Assembly (NCBI RefSeq): GCF_004118675.1
Contig: NZ_SDHZ01000003.1
Location: forward strand, 62,001 to 126,000
From: Filimonas effusa
Lineage (GTDB): Bacteria > Bacteroidota > Bacteroidia > Chitinophagales > Chitinophagaceae
Length of the DNA stretch: 64,000 nucleotides
Reading direction: 5' to 3'
Part shown: piece by piece, positions 43,347-52,367 of the stretch
How positions within the stretch are numbered: position 1 is the stretch's first letter
How the letters are laid out: the number at the start of each line of letters is the position of its first letter
Position numbers and translations under genes: made by a program
The notes under the pieces: generated by a model
Databases searched by the model: none
Told to the model about the DNA's origin: nothing
Seen by the model: the letters and a program-made list of their open reading frames with translations, nothing else

Positions 43347-44792
43347 TTAAAAATATCCTTCATTTTGTTTTAATGCAGTAGAAGCCTGGATATCTCCAAA
43401 AGGCAAAGGATACCATTGTTGATAAGAGTTCCATGTCGTTCCTTTATACACAGCAGCCTGATTCATAACTGCATCCACGACGCCTAACCTCTTCATATCA
43501 AGCCATCGATGCCCCCATTCCGTGAATAACTCAACACGTCGCTCTCGTAGTATTGCAGCGACTAAGCCATCTTTATCCGAAGCCGTCGTAGAAGGAAGTC
43601 CTGCTCTATATCGAACTATATTTAAATCTGACTGCCCACTGTTATTTCCACTTATTTTCCCTAACATCACTCTTGCCTCGGCTCGTATCAAATATTGCTC
43701 TGCCAGCCTAAACACCACAGGATACTCGCTTACAGCCCCCGTCGTAGCCTTATATTTATAAGGGTAATAGTAGGTTATCCCCGTAACGACTCTTCTATTT
43801 ATCCAGTTGCCAAGTACAGCTCTTTTATCTCCTGACTCAAAAGAATTCACTAAGGCATCACTTAAATAAACTGGATTTGTGCTAGCACTAGGCCCTGTTG
43901 TCGGTATAATAAATAAAAATGCATCTTCGCTATTACGACCGGTCCTAATTGGCTGCAATTGCCATATTGCTTCCTTATTATTGATTCCAAAAACCATATT
44001 AACAGGCACCGTATCAAACAAAGAAGTTTCATTAATAATTTTACTAGATTCAGCCTCTGCATAACCGTATTCTTTCGTATATAAATATACTCTAGCCAAC
44101 AAAGCAGTAGCAACCCATTTAGTAGGCCTAACTCGCTCAATGCTAGCATTAGCATAAGGCATCAAATCTTTGTTTAGGAAACTTGTACTAAGCAGGTTTT
44201 GAGATTCTTTTAAATCTTTTATTATCTGCTGATATACCAATCCAGTAGAGGAACGAGCCTGTTGTTGAACTGCAAGAGGATCAGTAGTCAAAACGATTGG
44301 AGCATCACCATATAAATTAACCAAGTAAAAATAACAAAAAGCACGCATAAACAAAGCTTCTCCCAATAATTGCTGCTTCACGTTAGCATTTAGGCTTTGT
44401 GAATTAGAAAGACCATCTATAGCAGAATTACAGAAAAATAAAAAAGTATATAATCTAGACCACATGGCTCCTCCAAACGAATTTGTTATATTAGAAACTA
44501 GCTTATTTTGATATGTAGCAATTTGATCTGCATTTGTCACACCACTAAACAAAACTAGCTCATCCGCCGACAAGCCAGCTCTAAGAGAAATATTTTGTGT
44601 GGTACTTCCAGTAAAGCTATTAACTAGATTAACATATATACCTGTCAAAACACCTATAGCAGTTGCATTCTCAGCATAAACATTTTCGCTGTTAATGCTG
44701 GAAATTGGCGGCTTTGTATCTATCATTTTGCTGCAAGCAGATACTAAAACAACAATAAATATAAAAGCAGGCACCCCATTTACGCATTTCAT
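43347..44792 (-). CDS. SusD/RagB family outer membrane lipoprotein
   Basis: 481 aa from ATG 44792 (MKCVNGVPAFIFIVVLVSAC), a lipoprotein signal with its lipid-bearing Cys. Typical SusD pieces: GEALFMRAFCYFYLVNLYGDAP in the TPR region and the C-terminal RLAEQYLIRAEARVMLG, LRERRVELFTEWGHRWLDMKRLG and WYPLPFGDIQ. SusD covers the SusC channel and binds ligand at the cell surface. It is 20 bases after susC and is AT-rich. Glycan versus peptide substrate cannot be read; no glycosidase is nearby. Confidence 0.9.
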   Translation of the reverse strand: MKCVNGVPAFIFIVVLVSACSKMIDTKPPISSINSENVYAENATAIGVLTGIYVNLVNSFTGSTTQNISLRAGLSADELVLFSGVTNADQIATYQNKLVSNITNSFGGAMWSRLYTFLFFCNSAIDGLSNSQSLNANVKQQLLGEALFMRAFCYFYLVNLYGDAPIVLTTDPLAVQQQARSSTGLVYQQIIKDLKESQNLLSTSFLNKDLMPYANASIERVRPTKWVATALLARVYLYTKEYGYAEAESSKIINETSLFDTVPVNMVFGINNKEAIWQLQPIRTGRNSEDAFLFIIPTTGPSASTNPVYLSDALVNSFESGDKRAVLGNWINRRVVTGITYYYPYKYKATTGAVSEYPVVFRLAEQYLIRAEARVMLGKISGNNSGQSDLNIVRYRAGLPSTTASDKDGLVAAILRERRVELFTEWGHRWLDMKRLGVVDAVMNQAAVYKGTTWNSYQQWYPLPFGDIQASTALKQNEGYF

Positions 44793-44811
44793 AATTTTAT
44801 TTTTAAATTTT

Positions 44812-47800
44812 TTAAAAACCAATTTGCCCACCTAATGTTATAACACGCATTGGCGGTAGCAAAGGAACGGTGCTTGGCACTTCCGGATTCAGACCTTTAT
44901 ATCCAGAGATAGTAATTAAATTCTGGGCCTGCACAAAAAACCTAGCTTGCCTAAAGCCACTCGCTTTCAACCAATTAACAGGGACACTCCAAGAGAGAGA
45001 AACATTCTTCAACCGAGCAAATGACGCATCAGTGTATCCTGCATCGCTACTATATGCAAGACCGGTAGAAACGTCTCCCCTTATAGAACTATATTTCTTC
45101 ACTGTCACCTCATCCCCCACGTTTTGCCAACGGTCTAAAACAGAAACAGGTTGATTACTTAAGCCCAAGACAAATGCTCCGGGAGTTGCAAGACCACCTC
45201 CGTTCCCAAGAAATACGTTTCGACCATATTGTTTTACAACCTGCACAAAGAAATCTAAACTAAAACTTCCCACTCTGAGATGATTATTCACACCACCATA
45301 CCACCTCGGATCTAAATTAAATGAATTATAGTCATCCGTAAATACTGGCTTATCCGTTACCCCACCATGTTTTTTTCTAAATTGATACAAACCAGTTGCA
45401 GGGTCGACTCCAATAAATGAGGACAAACGTTGAATACCTAATGACTTTCCAATTTCTAAAGTTGTAGCATAAGCCGAAGACGCCAAATCAGGAAATGCAA
45501 CTAATTTATTTCTTGGTATTGTGAGATTAAAATCAGATGACCAATCGATGTGCTTATTTTTTATATTTTCTAAATTTAAAGTAAACTCCCAAGTAGTATT
45601 ACGAACTGTTCCTGGAAAATTCGCTATATAATTTATAAAACCTGTCACAGATGAAACTCTATAGGTCTCCAATTGATTTTCAGAAGTATTTTTGGCATAG
45701 TTAGCATTCAGCAAAACTCTATCGTTCATAAATCCCAAATCTACCCCAACAGAAAGCTTTCTAGTAGATTCCCATTTTAAATTAGGATTAGGTAGATTAG
45801 CAGGCACTAGAGTTGCTATGCCTTGATATGGAACCTGAGCAGTCAGCCTGTCATATCGACTCATATATTGGAAGTCTGCTATTTGATCGTTACCTGTAAT
45901 ACCGTAACTACCTTTTAGCTTTCCAAAACTCAAAAAGGATAAAGCATTCTTTTCTACTCCAGATTTAACAAAAATCCAAGCTCCACCAATTGCCCCAAAA
46001 GTATGCAGGCGATTATTAGAACCAAATCGCGAAGTGCCATCCTTTCTTGCTGTAATATTTATTATATACTGATCTTGCCAATTATAATTTAATCGCCCAA
46101 AAACTGCTGCATACTTGTATTGAGTAGAATTACTTGCCCAACTACCAATCGTTGCTGCTGAGGCCAAATTCGCTAGCAATGCATCACTAGTGTAGTTTTG
46201 ACCAACAATGGTAGAAACTTTTGTGTTACTTTCTAATATTGTTGCTCCAATTAAGGCATCCAGCCTACCACGGGAAATTACCCGCTTATAACTCAGTTGA
46301 GGTTCTACTATCCATGAATTTAAATCCCGGCTGCTATAATTTGCGCTGTTAGGTGTCGCCAAACGTGATTCGGGTGGGATAGTACTCAAAGGCGTGCGAA
46401 ATAGTTGATCAGTTTGGGTACGGGTATATCCTAAACTAGTTCCTATTTCCAAGCCCGTCAAAATTTTATAATTTATAGCAATATTACCAATTAAATTATG
46501 CGTACTCATATCTCGTCCAGCAACAAGTCCTCTATAAGGGTTAACTGAAAAGGTAGATGCCCCCGCTGCATTTGGCTGCCAGTTCAATGTTCCATCCGCA
46601 TTAAAAGGGGCTGGCGCGACAGGCTCAAGAAACAACGCGACCGAAGTAGGGTCATTCACAGGAAGTTTACTACTATTATTCATATAATTACCCGAGAACT
46701 TAAATCTTAATCTCTGATTATAAGAATTACTGCTAATGTTAAAATGTACCGATGTTCTTTTATTAAAAAAGTCACCAGGAAAGGGGACTCCTTCCTTAGC
46801 ATAAGTACCGCTCACAAGATAAGTAGTGCCAGTAATACCGCCCGCTACAGAAACACTTGCAGTCGAAAAAGCAGTTGTACCTCTAAGCAATTCGTCTTGC
46901 CAATTAGTATAACGAGTAGTATCCCATACTTTCAAATCATCTGCCGCCACACTTGCAGCTCTCCAGTCAATATTATCATTTTTATACGCTTCATAACGCA
47001 TATCTAGATACTGCCTAGTATTTAGAGTTTCCAATTTCCCAGTATTTTTGCTCCATCCGCTTTGCACATTTAAATCAAGGCTAGCTTTTCCTGATTTACC
47101 ACTTTTTGTCGTTATAAGAATTGCACCATTTGCTGCCCTTGATCCGTAAATAGCAGTAGCATCTGCATCTTTTAGTACATCAATACTTTCGATATCAGAA
47201 GGATTTAAAAAGCTCAAAGGATTTCCCGAAGCAGCCTGCGCATTTCGCGCTACCGTTCCCGAAGTGCCAAATATACTTTGATCCTGCCCAATGGCAGGTA
47301 ACTGTGATGCGATAGGTACACCATCTACCACGTATAACGGATCATTTCCGCTGCTTATACTATTTCTACCTTGTATGCGTACAGTAATACCTCCACCAGG
47401 AACCCCACTATTTTGTACAACGGAAACACCAGGAACTCGTCCTTGTAAAGCCAACAGCGGATTATTTATTGGCTGCTTCTCTATTACGTCCGCCTTCACA
47501 GAACCTATATTACCAGTAGTGAGCCTTCTAGTAGTTATACCATATGCAATAACTTGGACATCGTTCAGACTTCCGTTAGCGTTATTTAATCTTACGATAT
47601 TCCCTGCCGTCGTTCTTGCAATCAACTCTTGAGTTTCAAATCCCACAAAACTAACTACAAGTACATCACCTACCTTACCAAGCTTTAATTCAAACTTGCC
47701 ATTTGTACCGGTATTTGCTACTACATTTGTACTATTCTTTACCTTTACGATAGCACCTGCTAATGGCTTCCCCTCTGAATCATAAACATAACCAGAAATA

Positions 47801-48228
47801 GGCTCCTGTACCTCCGGCATAAACCCATTAGTAATCTCTTCTTTAACAGGAGCAACCTTCTTCCTCCCCAACACCACATAATTATCCCCTATATAATAAG
47901 AGATAGGCAGATCTTCCAGGCACTGCTCCAGCGCCTCTTTTATGCTACCGCCGTTAACCTTTACCGTAACCGGCGGCAACTCATCGAGGTTACCCAGGTT
48001 GATATTGAAGCCGTAGCCGGTTTGCTTTTTAATGATATTAATGACTTTTTGCAGCGGGACGTTCACCTCGTCAATCGTGACCTTTTGTGCATTGCCTCTC
48101 GCATGCACCGTGAGTACGCCAATCAGCAGGAACAGGGCAGTTAATCTCATGATCAGAATCGTTTTTCGGACTTTCCGGGTACAGTCGCAGACATTCAGAA
48201 ATGTCCACAGCTTTGATAACAAATGCAT
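44812..48228 (-). CDS. SusC/RagA family TonB-dependent receptor with STN signalling domain
   Basis: 1138 aa from ATG 48228 (MHLLSKLWTFLNVCDC). Order: signal segment (to ~46), STN domain (48-120, QKVTIDEVNVPLQKVINII), carboxypeptidase-D-like domain (142-225), plug with SIDVLKDADATAIYGSRAANG and a 22-stranded barrel ending in TLGGQIGF. It imports a nutrient together with SusD; the STN domain signals to FecR. Composition changes inside the gene: 47941-48000 has 32 G/C of 60, 45541-45600 only 15 of 60, with the shift near the STN/carboxypeptidase-domain border (about 47.8-47.86 kb). Confidence 0.92.
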   Translation of the reverse strand: MHLLSKLWTFLNVCDCTRKVRKTILIMRLTALFLLIGVLTVHARGNAQKVTIDEVNVPLQKVINIIKKQTGYGFNINLGNLDELPPVTVKVNGGSIKEALEQCLEDLPISYYIGDNYVVLGRKKVAPVKEEITNGFMPEVQEPISGYVYDSEGKPLAGAIVKVKNSTNVVANTGTNGKFELKLGKVGDVLVVSFVGFETQELIARTTAGNIVRLNNANGSLNDVQVIAYGITTRRLTTGNIGSVKADVIEKQPINNPLLALQGRVPGVSVVQNSGVPGGGITVRIQGRNSISSGNDPLYVVDGVPIASQLPAIGQDQSIFGTSGTVARNAQAASGNPLSFLNPSDIESIDVLKDADATAIYGSRAANGAILITTKSGKSGKASLDLNVQSGWSKNTGKLETLNTRQYLDMRYEAYKNDNIDWRAASVAADDLKVWDTTRYTNWQDELLRGTTAFSTASVSVAGGITGTTYLVSGTYAKEGVPFPGDFFNKRTSVHFNISSNSYNQRLRFKFSGNYMNNSSKLPVNDPTSVALFLEPVAPAPFNADGTLNWQPNAAGASTFSVNPYRGLVAGRDMSTHNLIGNIAINYKILTGLEIGTSLGYTRTQTDQLFRTPLSTIPPESRLATPNSANYSSRDLNSWIVEPQLSYKRVISRGRLDALIGATILESNTKVSTIVGQNYTSDALLANLASAATIGSWASNSTQYKYAAVFGRLNYNWQDQYIINITARKDGTSRFGSNNRLHTFGAIGGAWIFVKSGVEKNALSFLSFGKLKGSYGITGNDQIADFQYMSRYDRLTAQVPYQGIATLVPANLPNPNLKWESTRKLSVGVDLGFMNDRVLLNANYAKNTSENQLETYRVSSVTGFINYIANFPGTVRNTTWEFTLNLENIKNKHIDWSSDFNLTIPRNKLVAFPDLASSAYATTLEIGKSLGIQRLSSFIGVDPATGLYQFRKKHGGVTDKPVFTDDYNSFNLDPRWYGGVNNHLRVGSFSLDFFVQVVKQYGRNVFLGNGGGLATPGAFVLGLSNQPVSVLDRWQNVGDEVTVKKYSSIRGDVSTGLAYSSDAGYTDASFARLKNVSLSWSVPVNWLKASGFRQARFFVQAQNLITISGYKGLNPEVPSTVPLLPPMRVITLGGQIGF

Positions 48229-48518
48229 AACTTTGTTTTGGACTTTTAAGGTGGAAAAATCGAGACATGATTGAAAAATCTTAAAAGATTCACTTACCAG
48301 TGGTGGCTCAAACACCGCTGGTTTTTCGTTTTAAGACTGTAAATTTCAGGTGGAGATCAGGGTTAACGCTATGTATCCATTATGGCTTGCAATACAATAA
48401 CAGCACATTTGTTATTTAAGAAATTGTTTAAACAACTTCCGCCCATAACTCAGGAGGATTGCTGATATCCCCCACGGGTATTTTGTTTTGATTAGCCTAA
48501 GCAGCAGTTTCGTACACC

Positions 48519-49700
48519 CTAAGGTGTTACAACCACCTGTTTGTTGTCGTTAATCCTGGTGTGAACATTGAGTTTCCCCAATATATCTAAAGCAGTGGCT
48601 AAACTGAGCCTCCGCGGAAATCCGATCATATATGTTGCACCCGATGGCTGCCCCTCGTAAATCACCTCTACATTATACCAGCGGCTTAACTGCCGCATGA
48701 TATCGCCAATGGTGGCCTTCTCAAAGCTGAACATACCATCTTTCCATGCCGCAACAGCCTGGGCATCTACCTCTTTCATGGTATTGCCAGCCTCCGTTGT
48801 GGCAGCCTGCTGACCTGGCTTACGTAAGGTAAGAACCGGCAGCGAACCGGCAGCAGCACTACTCACACGTACGCTGCCCCCCAGCAACGTAGTACGTACA
48901 GCACTTTCCTCGCTGTACGCATTTACATTAAACTCAGTTCCTAATACCTGTATCCTCGTGGTGGCGGTTTTTACATAAAACGGGGCCTTCGCATTCGAAG
49001 CAATTGAAAAATAGGCCTCTCCCGTTAATTCCACTTCCCTTACATCACCGGTAAACTGGCTGGGAAAACGCAACGTAGACGCTGCGTTTAACCAGACATG
49101 ACTTCCGTCAGGCAGCACCAGTTTGAATTCACCGCCCCGCGGGGTGGTGAGGGTGTTCTTCAATAGGTCCTTCCCCGTTTGATGTAAGTTGTGATGATTT
49201 GCATAGGTTATCTCGCCACCGAGTAAATTAATTGTTGTAATACCTTCTTTTGCAAGGGTTCCGTCCTGCGCACTGTCTAACACCAGCGTTCTGCCGTCGG
49301 CCAGGGTTAAAGTAGCCCTGTCCCCGCCCGGAGGAACGTCATTTTTCGCTACCAGCACCGGCTTCCCGTTACCATGTTCACCAGGTGCGCTCCTGAAAAA
49401 CCAGGCCGCCCCGGCAATGAGGAATATGATCACAGCAGCTGCTGCATACCAATAACGTTTGTACATCCGTATCACACCAGGCCTGCGCAATTCATCGTCG
49501 TAAGCTTCGGCATAAATACTGCCGGGCTCTACCTCAGGATAATCTTCTCCCACTCCTAATACACTCAGCACCAGCAACTCTACGCGTAATGCCTCATCGC
49601 TGTCCGCCGAAAACATCAGCTTCAGCTCCTCTATTTCGCCGTACGTTGCCGTTCCTTCGAAATACCTGTTGAATAAATATGTAATCCTATCTTGCGCCAT
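48519..49700 (-). CDS. FecR family anti-sigma factor
   Basis: 393 aa. Short cytoplasmic N-terminal domain (FNRYFEGTATYGEIEELKLMF), one membrane helix (about 83-103, WYAAAAVIIFLIAGAAWFF), and a periplasmic FecR domain (LTTPRGGEFKLVLPDGSHVWLNAAS, EAYFSIASNAKAPFYVKT, VLGTEFNVNAY) ending in the DUF4974 region (GDIMRQLSRWYNVEVIY). It holds the ECF sigma factor until the STN domain of SusC signals ligand binding. It lies between its sigma gene and susC on the same strand. Confidence 0.92.
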   Translation of the reverse strand: MAQDRITYLFNRYFEGTATYGEIEELKLMFSADSDEALRVELLVLSVLGVGEDYPEVEPGSIYAEAYDDELRRPGVIRMYKRYWYAAAAVIIFLIAGAAWFFRSAPGEHGNGKPVLVAKNDVPPGGDRATLTLADGRTLVLDSAQDGTLAKEGITTINLLGGEITYANHHNLHQTGKDLLKNTLTTPRGGEFKLVLPDGSHVWLNAASTLRFPSQFTGDVREVELTGEAYFSIASNAKAPFYVKTATTRIQVLGTEFNVNAYSEESAVRTTLLGGSVRVSSAAAGSLPVLTLRKPGQQAATTEAGNTMKEVDAQAVAAWKDGMFSFEKATIGDIMRQLSRWYNVEVIYEGQPSGATYMIGFPRRLSLATALDILGKLNVHTRINDNKQVVVTP

Positions 49701-49807
49701 CTATCATCGTACAACATTATGGTTGTATAAAGGAGATGTTTAAAAGGAAAACAAATACCCCTACGGACAGGAAAAAAAGTTAAAAATTGTGTTAAGGAGG
49801 GAAAATA

Positions 49808-50509
49808 CTACTGCCCTATTACGCTGGCGCGTACTTTTTTCATTGCTATATCCAGGTAGTTGCTTACGGTAGACACGCTTAGTTTCAGATGCTGTGCTAT
49901 TTCCTTATAGCTATGGCCTTCGTATTTATTCATACGGAAAACCTGCTGCTGCTGGGGAGGCAGCTTTAATACCGCCAGCTCTATCAGCTGCAGTATTTCC
50001 TTGGTTTCGAGCGAAACCTGTGAAGCCAGCTCGGGATCGAGCAGGTGCTCCGATTCGGAGATATCCAATGCCTCATGGGTGCCGTTCCTGCGGGAAAAAT
50101 AGCGGTAAACCGCACGCGACGCAATACGCATGGCATAAGCACGGGGATAGATCACCCCCGAAAGATACTTGCGCTCATTCCATAAATTGATATAGGTTTC
50201 CTGCAACAGATCGGTGGCTACCGGCACAGAACGCGCCACCTTTAAACAATAACCGTAAACTTTACTGCAGGTAAGATTATAGAAGATCTTGAAAGCCGCC
50301 TGGTCGTCCTGCTCGCTGATCTTGCGGAACAGCTCGCGTTCATCTTCCAGGGTTTTAACCAAATTCATGGCTTCTTTGTCGGCCTTACTATGTTCACCGA
50401 TGCGAAACAAAGACCCCAGCGCCCTTTGCATTTTCAATACGAGCGCTGCCACCAGGCCCGGATGATGATACGTTGGATAATAATATGCTGGTTGCGAGTC
50501 TGAAGCCAT
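49808..50509 (-). CDS. ECF sigma-70 family RNA polymerase sigma factor
   Basis: 233 aa as drawn. Region 2 (FKIFYNLTCSKVYGYCLKVARSVPVATDLLQETYINLWNER) and region 4 (LPPQQQQVFRMNKYEGHSYKEIAQHLKLSVSTVSNYL) are clear. The first 47 residues are not typical for ECF factors; an internal ATG at 50368 (MNLVKTLEDERELF) gives a 186-residue protein of normal size and may be the real start. It should drive transcription of the downstream susCD genes when released by FecR. Confidence 0.88.
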   Translation of the reverse strand: MASDSQPAYYYPTYHHPGLVAALVLKMQRALGSLFRIGEHSKADKEAMNLVKTLEDERELFRKISEQDDQAAFKIFYNLTCSKVYGYCLKVARSVPVATDLLQETYINLWNERKYLSGVIYPRAYAMRIASRAVYRYFSRRNGTHEALDISESEHLLDPELASQVSLETKEILQLIELAVLKLPPQQQQVFRMNKYEGHSYKEIAQHLKLSVSTVSNYLDIAMKKVRASVIGQ

Positions 50510-50864
50510 ACAAATCCGTCATTCGTTTTTTAAATGATCAGCGATATGCACAGGCACTCAGTAGCCACCGGACTGGCCTTTTCGGGGGAGAAAAGAGTAC
50601 CGGCTAATGCTTTAAAACAATAAATGGATATTGAATGCCCTTGTTATATGCTGATAATGGGGGTTAAGTCAAAAATTTAGCCAAATCTATCAAGAATTAT
50701 GATATAACAAGCGGTAGTATACAAAAAAGCCGCGTTTTCCCGCATCCTCAAAGTCCCCTTTTTTTACATTTAAAAACAAACTAACTTTTTAAACAAAACC
50801 TTATTGCGTCATAATCAACTGGTTAAAAAGAAAGAGTTGTCAATACCAGCATCAAAAAGAGTGT
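50510..50864. other. Intergenic region upstream of the ECF sigma gene
   Basis: 355 bases. AT-rich around 50680-50860 with a run TTTTTTTACATTTAAAAAC. No gene seen; the promoter of the sigma gene must lie in the left part, but I cannot point to a clear box. Confidence 0.35.
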
Positions 50865-51188
50865 TTAAGATTTTATTAAATGATAGAGATAGACCATTAA
50901 ATAGATGAATGCAAAGGCAACCAGGATACCCAGGACGTACCATTGACCCTTTTTACCACGTAGCGTTTTTTTCCCGCTTCGTATCACCGACCTATAGGGA
51001 AGCGCTTTTTGTTCAGATGCTCCTTTAAGCGTATGCGGAGGGATAATGGGTTCTTCTTCCGTTTTTTCATCGCTCACTGTTTTGCGGACGAGTTTATTGT
51101 CTTCTGTAAAATCGAAAAGGCTGTCGAATTCGCCGGGATATTTACCCGACCCCATAAAACCATCGAACAAATCTTCATTTCTGGCCAT
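50865..51188 (-). CDS. Hypothetical protein with C-terminal membrane helix
   Basis: 107 aa. Acidic N-terminal part (NEDLFDGFMGSGKYPGEFDSLFDF), a basic patch (RSGKKTLRGKKG) and one membrane helix at about 85-104 (VLGILVAFAFIYLMVYLYHL). Its ATG overlaps the end of the upstream gene by 14 bases, a sign of translational coupling. No recognised family. Confidence 0.55.
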   Translation of the reverse strand: MARNEDLFDGFMGSGKYPGEFDSLFDFTEDNKLVRKTVSDEKTEEEPIIPPHTLKGASEQKALPYRSVIRSGKKTLRGKKGQWYVLGILVAFAFIYLMVYLYHLIKS

Positions 51189-51456
51189 AGTAGTTTAGGT
51201 TATTCTGCTGTTGCTGTAACCGTTCAGCAACTCTTTTTTCGACCTCCCGGTCGGCCCAGGTTAACACGGCCATGACGAGCAGTAATTTTGCCGCTATCAT
51301 GACCGCGCAGAACTTAAGGATAAAGATCCGGTAGCTTTGGGCAGTTGTTTGCTCTTCGTAAACAATTTCTTCCGGCGCTTCCGGACGTCTTTTACGTGAA
51401 CCAGTGGCGCCAAATGGCAATGCCACCGGAAAAGCCCTGTTATGCATCATTTTCAT
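51175..51456 (-). CDS. Hypothetical single-pass membrane protein
   Basis: 93 aa. Basic N-terminal part (GATGSRKRRPEAPEEIVYEE), one membrane helix at about 45-67 (FILKFCAVMIAAKLLLVMAVLTW) and a charged C-terminal helix (DREVEKRVAERLQQQQ) that could be a coiled coil. It overlaps the 107-aa gene, and the pair may form a small membrane complex. No recognised family. Confidence 0.55.
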   Translation of the reverse strand: MKMMHNRAFPVALPFGATGSRKRRPEAPEEIVYEEQTTAQSYRIFILKFCAVMIAAKLLLVMAVLTWADREVEKRVAERLQQQQNNLNYYGQK

Positions 51457-51525
51457 ATATACGGGTATTAAATAAAAAGGATCCCCTCCTATTATAGAGG
51501 TGCTGAAAACCGGGAAACGGTCATG

Positions 51526-51714
51526 TTAATGAAAAAATATTTTTGCACACTCGTTTTCGGGCCGGGTTGAAGGATCTTTTGCACTGGTTTGCCGGATATG
51601 ATCAAATATCGGGTTGGCAGCATCCCGGGGTGGTGTTGCAGGCTTGTTTCGGTTATTGGATAATACGTTGGCAATAAGCTTTTCGGCCTTTGCCATAGAT
51701 TTTAAGGACGGCAT
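51526..51714 (-). CDS. Small hypothetical protein
   Basis: 62 aa, hydrophilic (AKAEKLIANVLSNNRNKPATPPRDAANP), ending in ECAKIFFH. No signal peptide or membrane segment. It lies 70 bases upstream of the two small membrane-protein genes on the same strand and could head their operon. The composition looks protein-like, but there is no homology support; an overlapping frame of similar length exists, so the call is tentative. Confidence 0.35.
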   Translation of the reverse strand: MPSLKSMAKAEKLIANVLSNNRNKPATPPRDAANPIFDHIRQTSAKDPSTRPENECAKIFFH

Positions 51715-52025
51715 GGTGTTATAGCATTTTCATTGACTGCATTTGATTTCATACACAAGCGTATTACCCCGCTTTTTGAGCCGGATAAAAAGTGCAGTGA
51801 TCAAAGGGTACCTATAAGAACCAGATTGGATTATGCTATAAAATTATATTGAGGTTTAATTTAAAACAATTAAATTTCAAAGTAATTACGTTGAAATTCA
51901 ACTAATTTCAACAAAATGAAATATTTATAAAACAAAAGATATAAAGCCCCTTTCTTTTTTCCTGAAGTTCCCATACCCCACCATTTCAATAGACTATATT
52001 TGTTTTACAAAAGCAATAAAAGATT
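51715..52025. other. AT-rich intergenic region with promoter for the Cys-ending leader ORF
   Basis: About 310 bases with no gene. TATATTTG near 51996-52003 matches the -7 consensus and lies 22 bases before the leader ORF ATG at 52026. Confidence 0.45.
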
Positions 52026-52076
52026 ATGAAAAAGGGAAACACAAAGATCGCGGTTATCACACGATGTTGTTGTTAG
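52026..52076 (+). promoter_or_regulatory. Leader peptide ORF ending in Cys-Cys-Cys-stop
   Basis: A 16-residue ORF with sequence MKKGNTKIAVITRCCC and a TAG stop. Three consecutive TGT codons just before the stop suggest a ribosome-stalling cysteine sensor, the kind of leader known to attenuate sulfur-metabolism operons in other bacteria. A TATATTTG box lies just upstream. The only plus-strand gene before the next terminator is the small secreted protein at 52368, which itself has no cysteine. Confidence 0.5.
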
Positions 52077-52279
52077 CAGCCACCCGGTTTGCTTATCCCT
52101 GGTTATTGCTTCTCTTCCCCTGCCACCAAGGGAATTGAGATTTGCTCCCCACACCACTTACGGGAGAAACAAGTTACCAGTTTCAGATTTCAAAGATTTA
52201 GGAGCCGGATTTTTTGCCTGGTTCTGAAATAAGTGTTGCGCAACAAGCTCTGTTGATACTGCAGTGTTAACGGGGAAAG

Positions 52280-52367
52280 CGGTGCCTGTCACGCAACGGC
52301 AGGTAAAGGGGTAGCCGAAAACCTATGAGAGTAGGCATCATCATCATCAAATCAAAAATTTACTATC
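52280..52367 (+). promoter_or_regulatory. Conserved 5' leader, copy C
   Basis: Leader of the gene at 52368. TGCC (52283-52286) can pair with GGCA (52298-52301), followed by AAAGGGGTAGCCGAAAACCTATGAGAGTAGGC. GCC (52314-52316) can pair with GGC (52334-52336) as in copy B; CCTA/TAGG (52322-52325, 52332-52335) is a competing stem. Shares AGCCGAAAACC and AGAGTAGGC with the AT-rich copies A and B although overall composition differs. Confidence 0.45.

Noticed and set aside
52260-52367. Leader C as a cobalamin or TPP riboswitch
   Set aside because: Some words (GGTGCC, GGCAGG) recall those elements, but the B12 box and the TPP core GGCTGAGA/ACCTGA are missing, and the downstream gene has no link to either cofactor.
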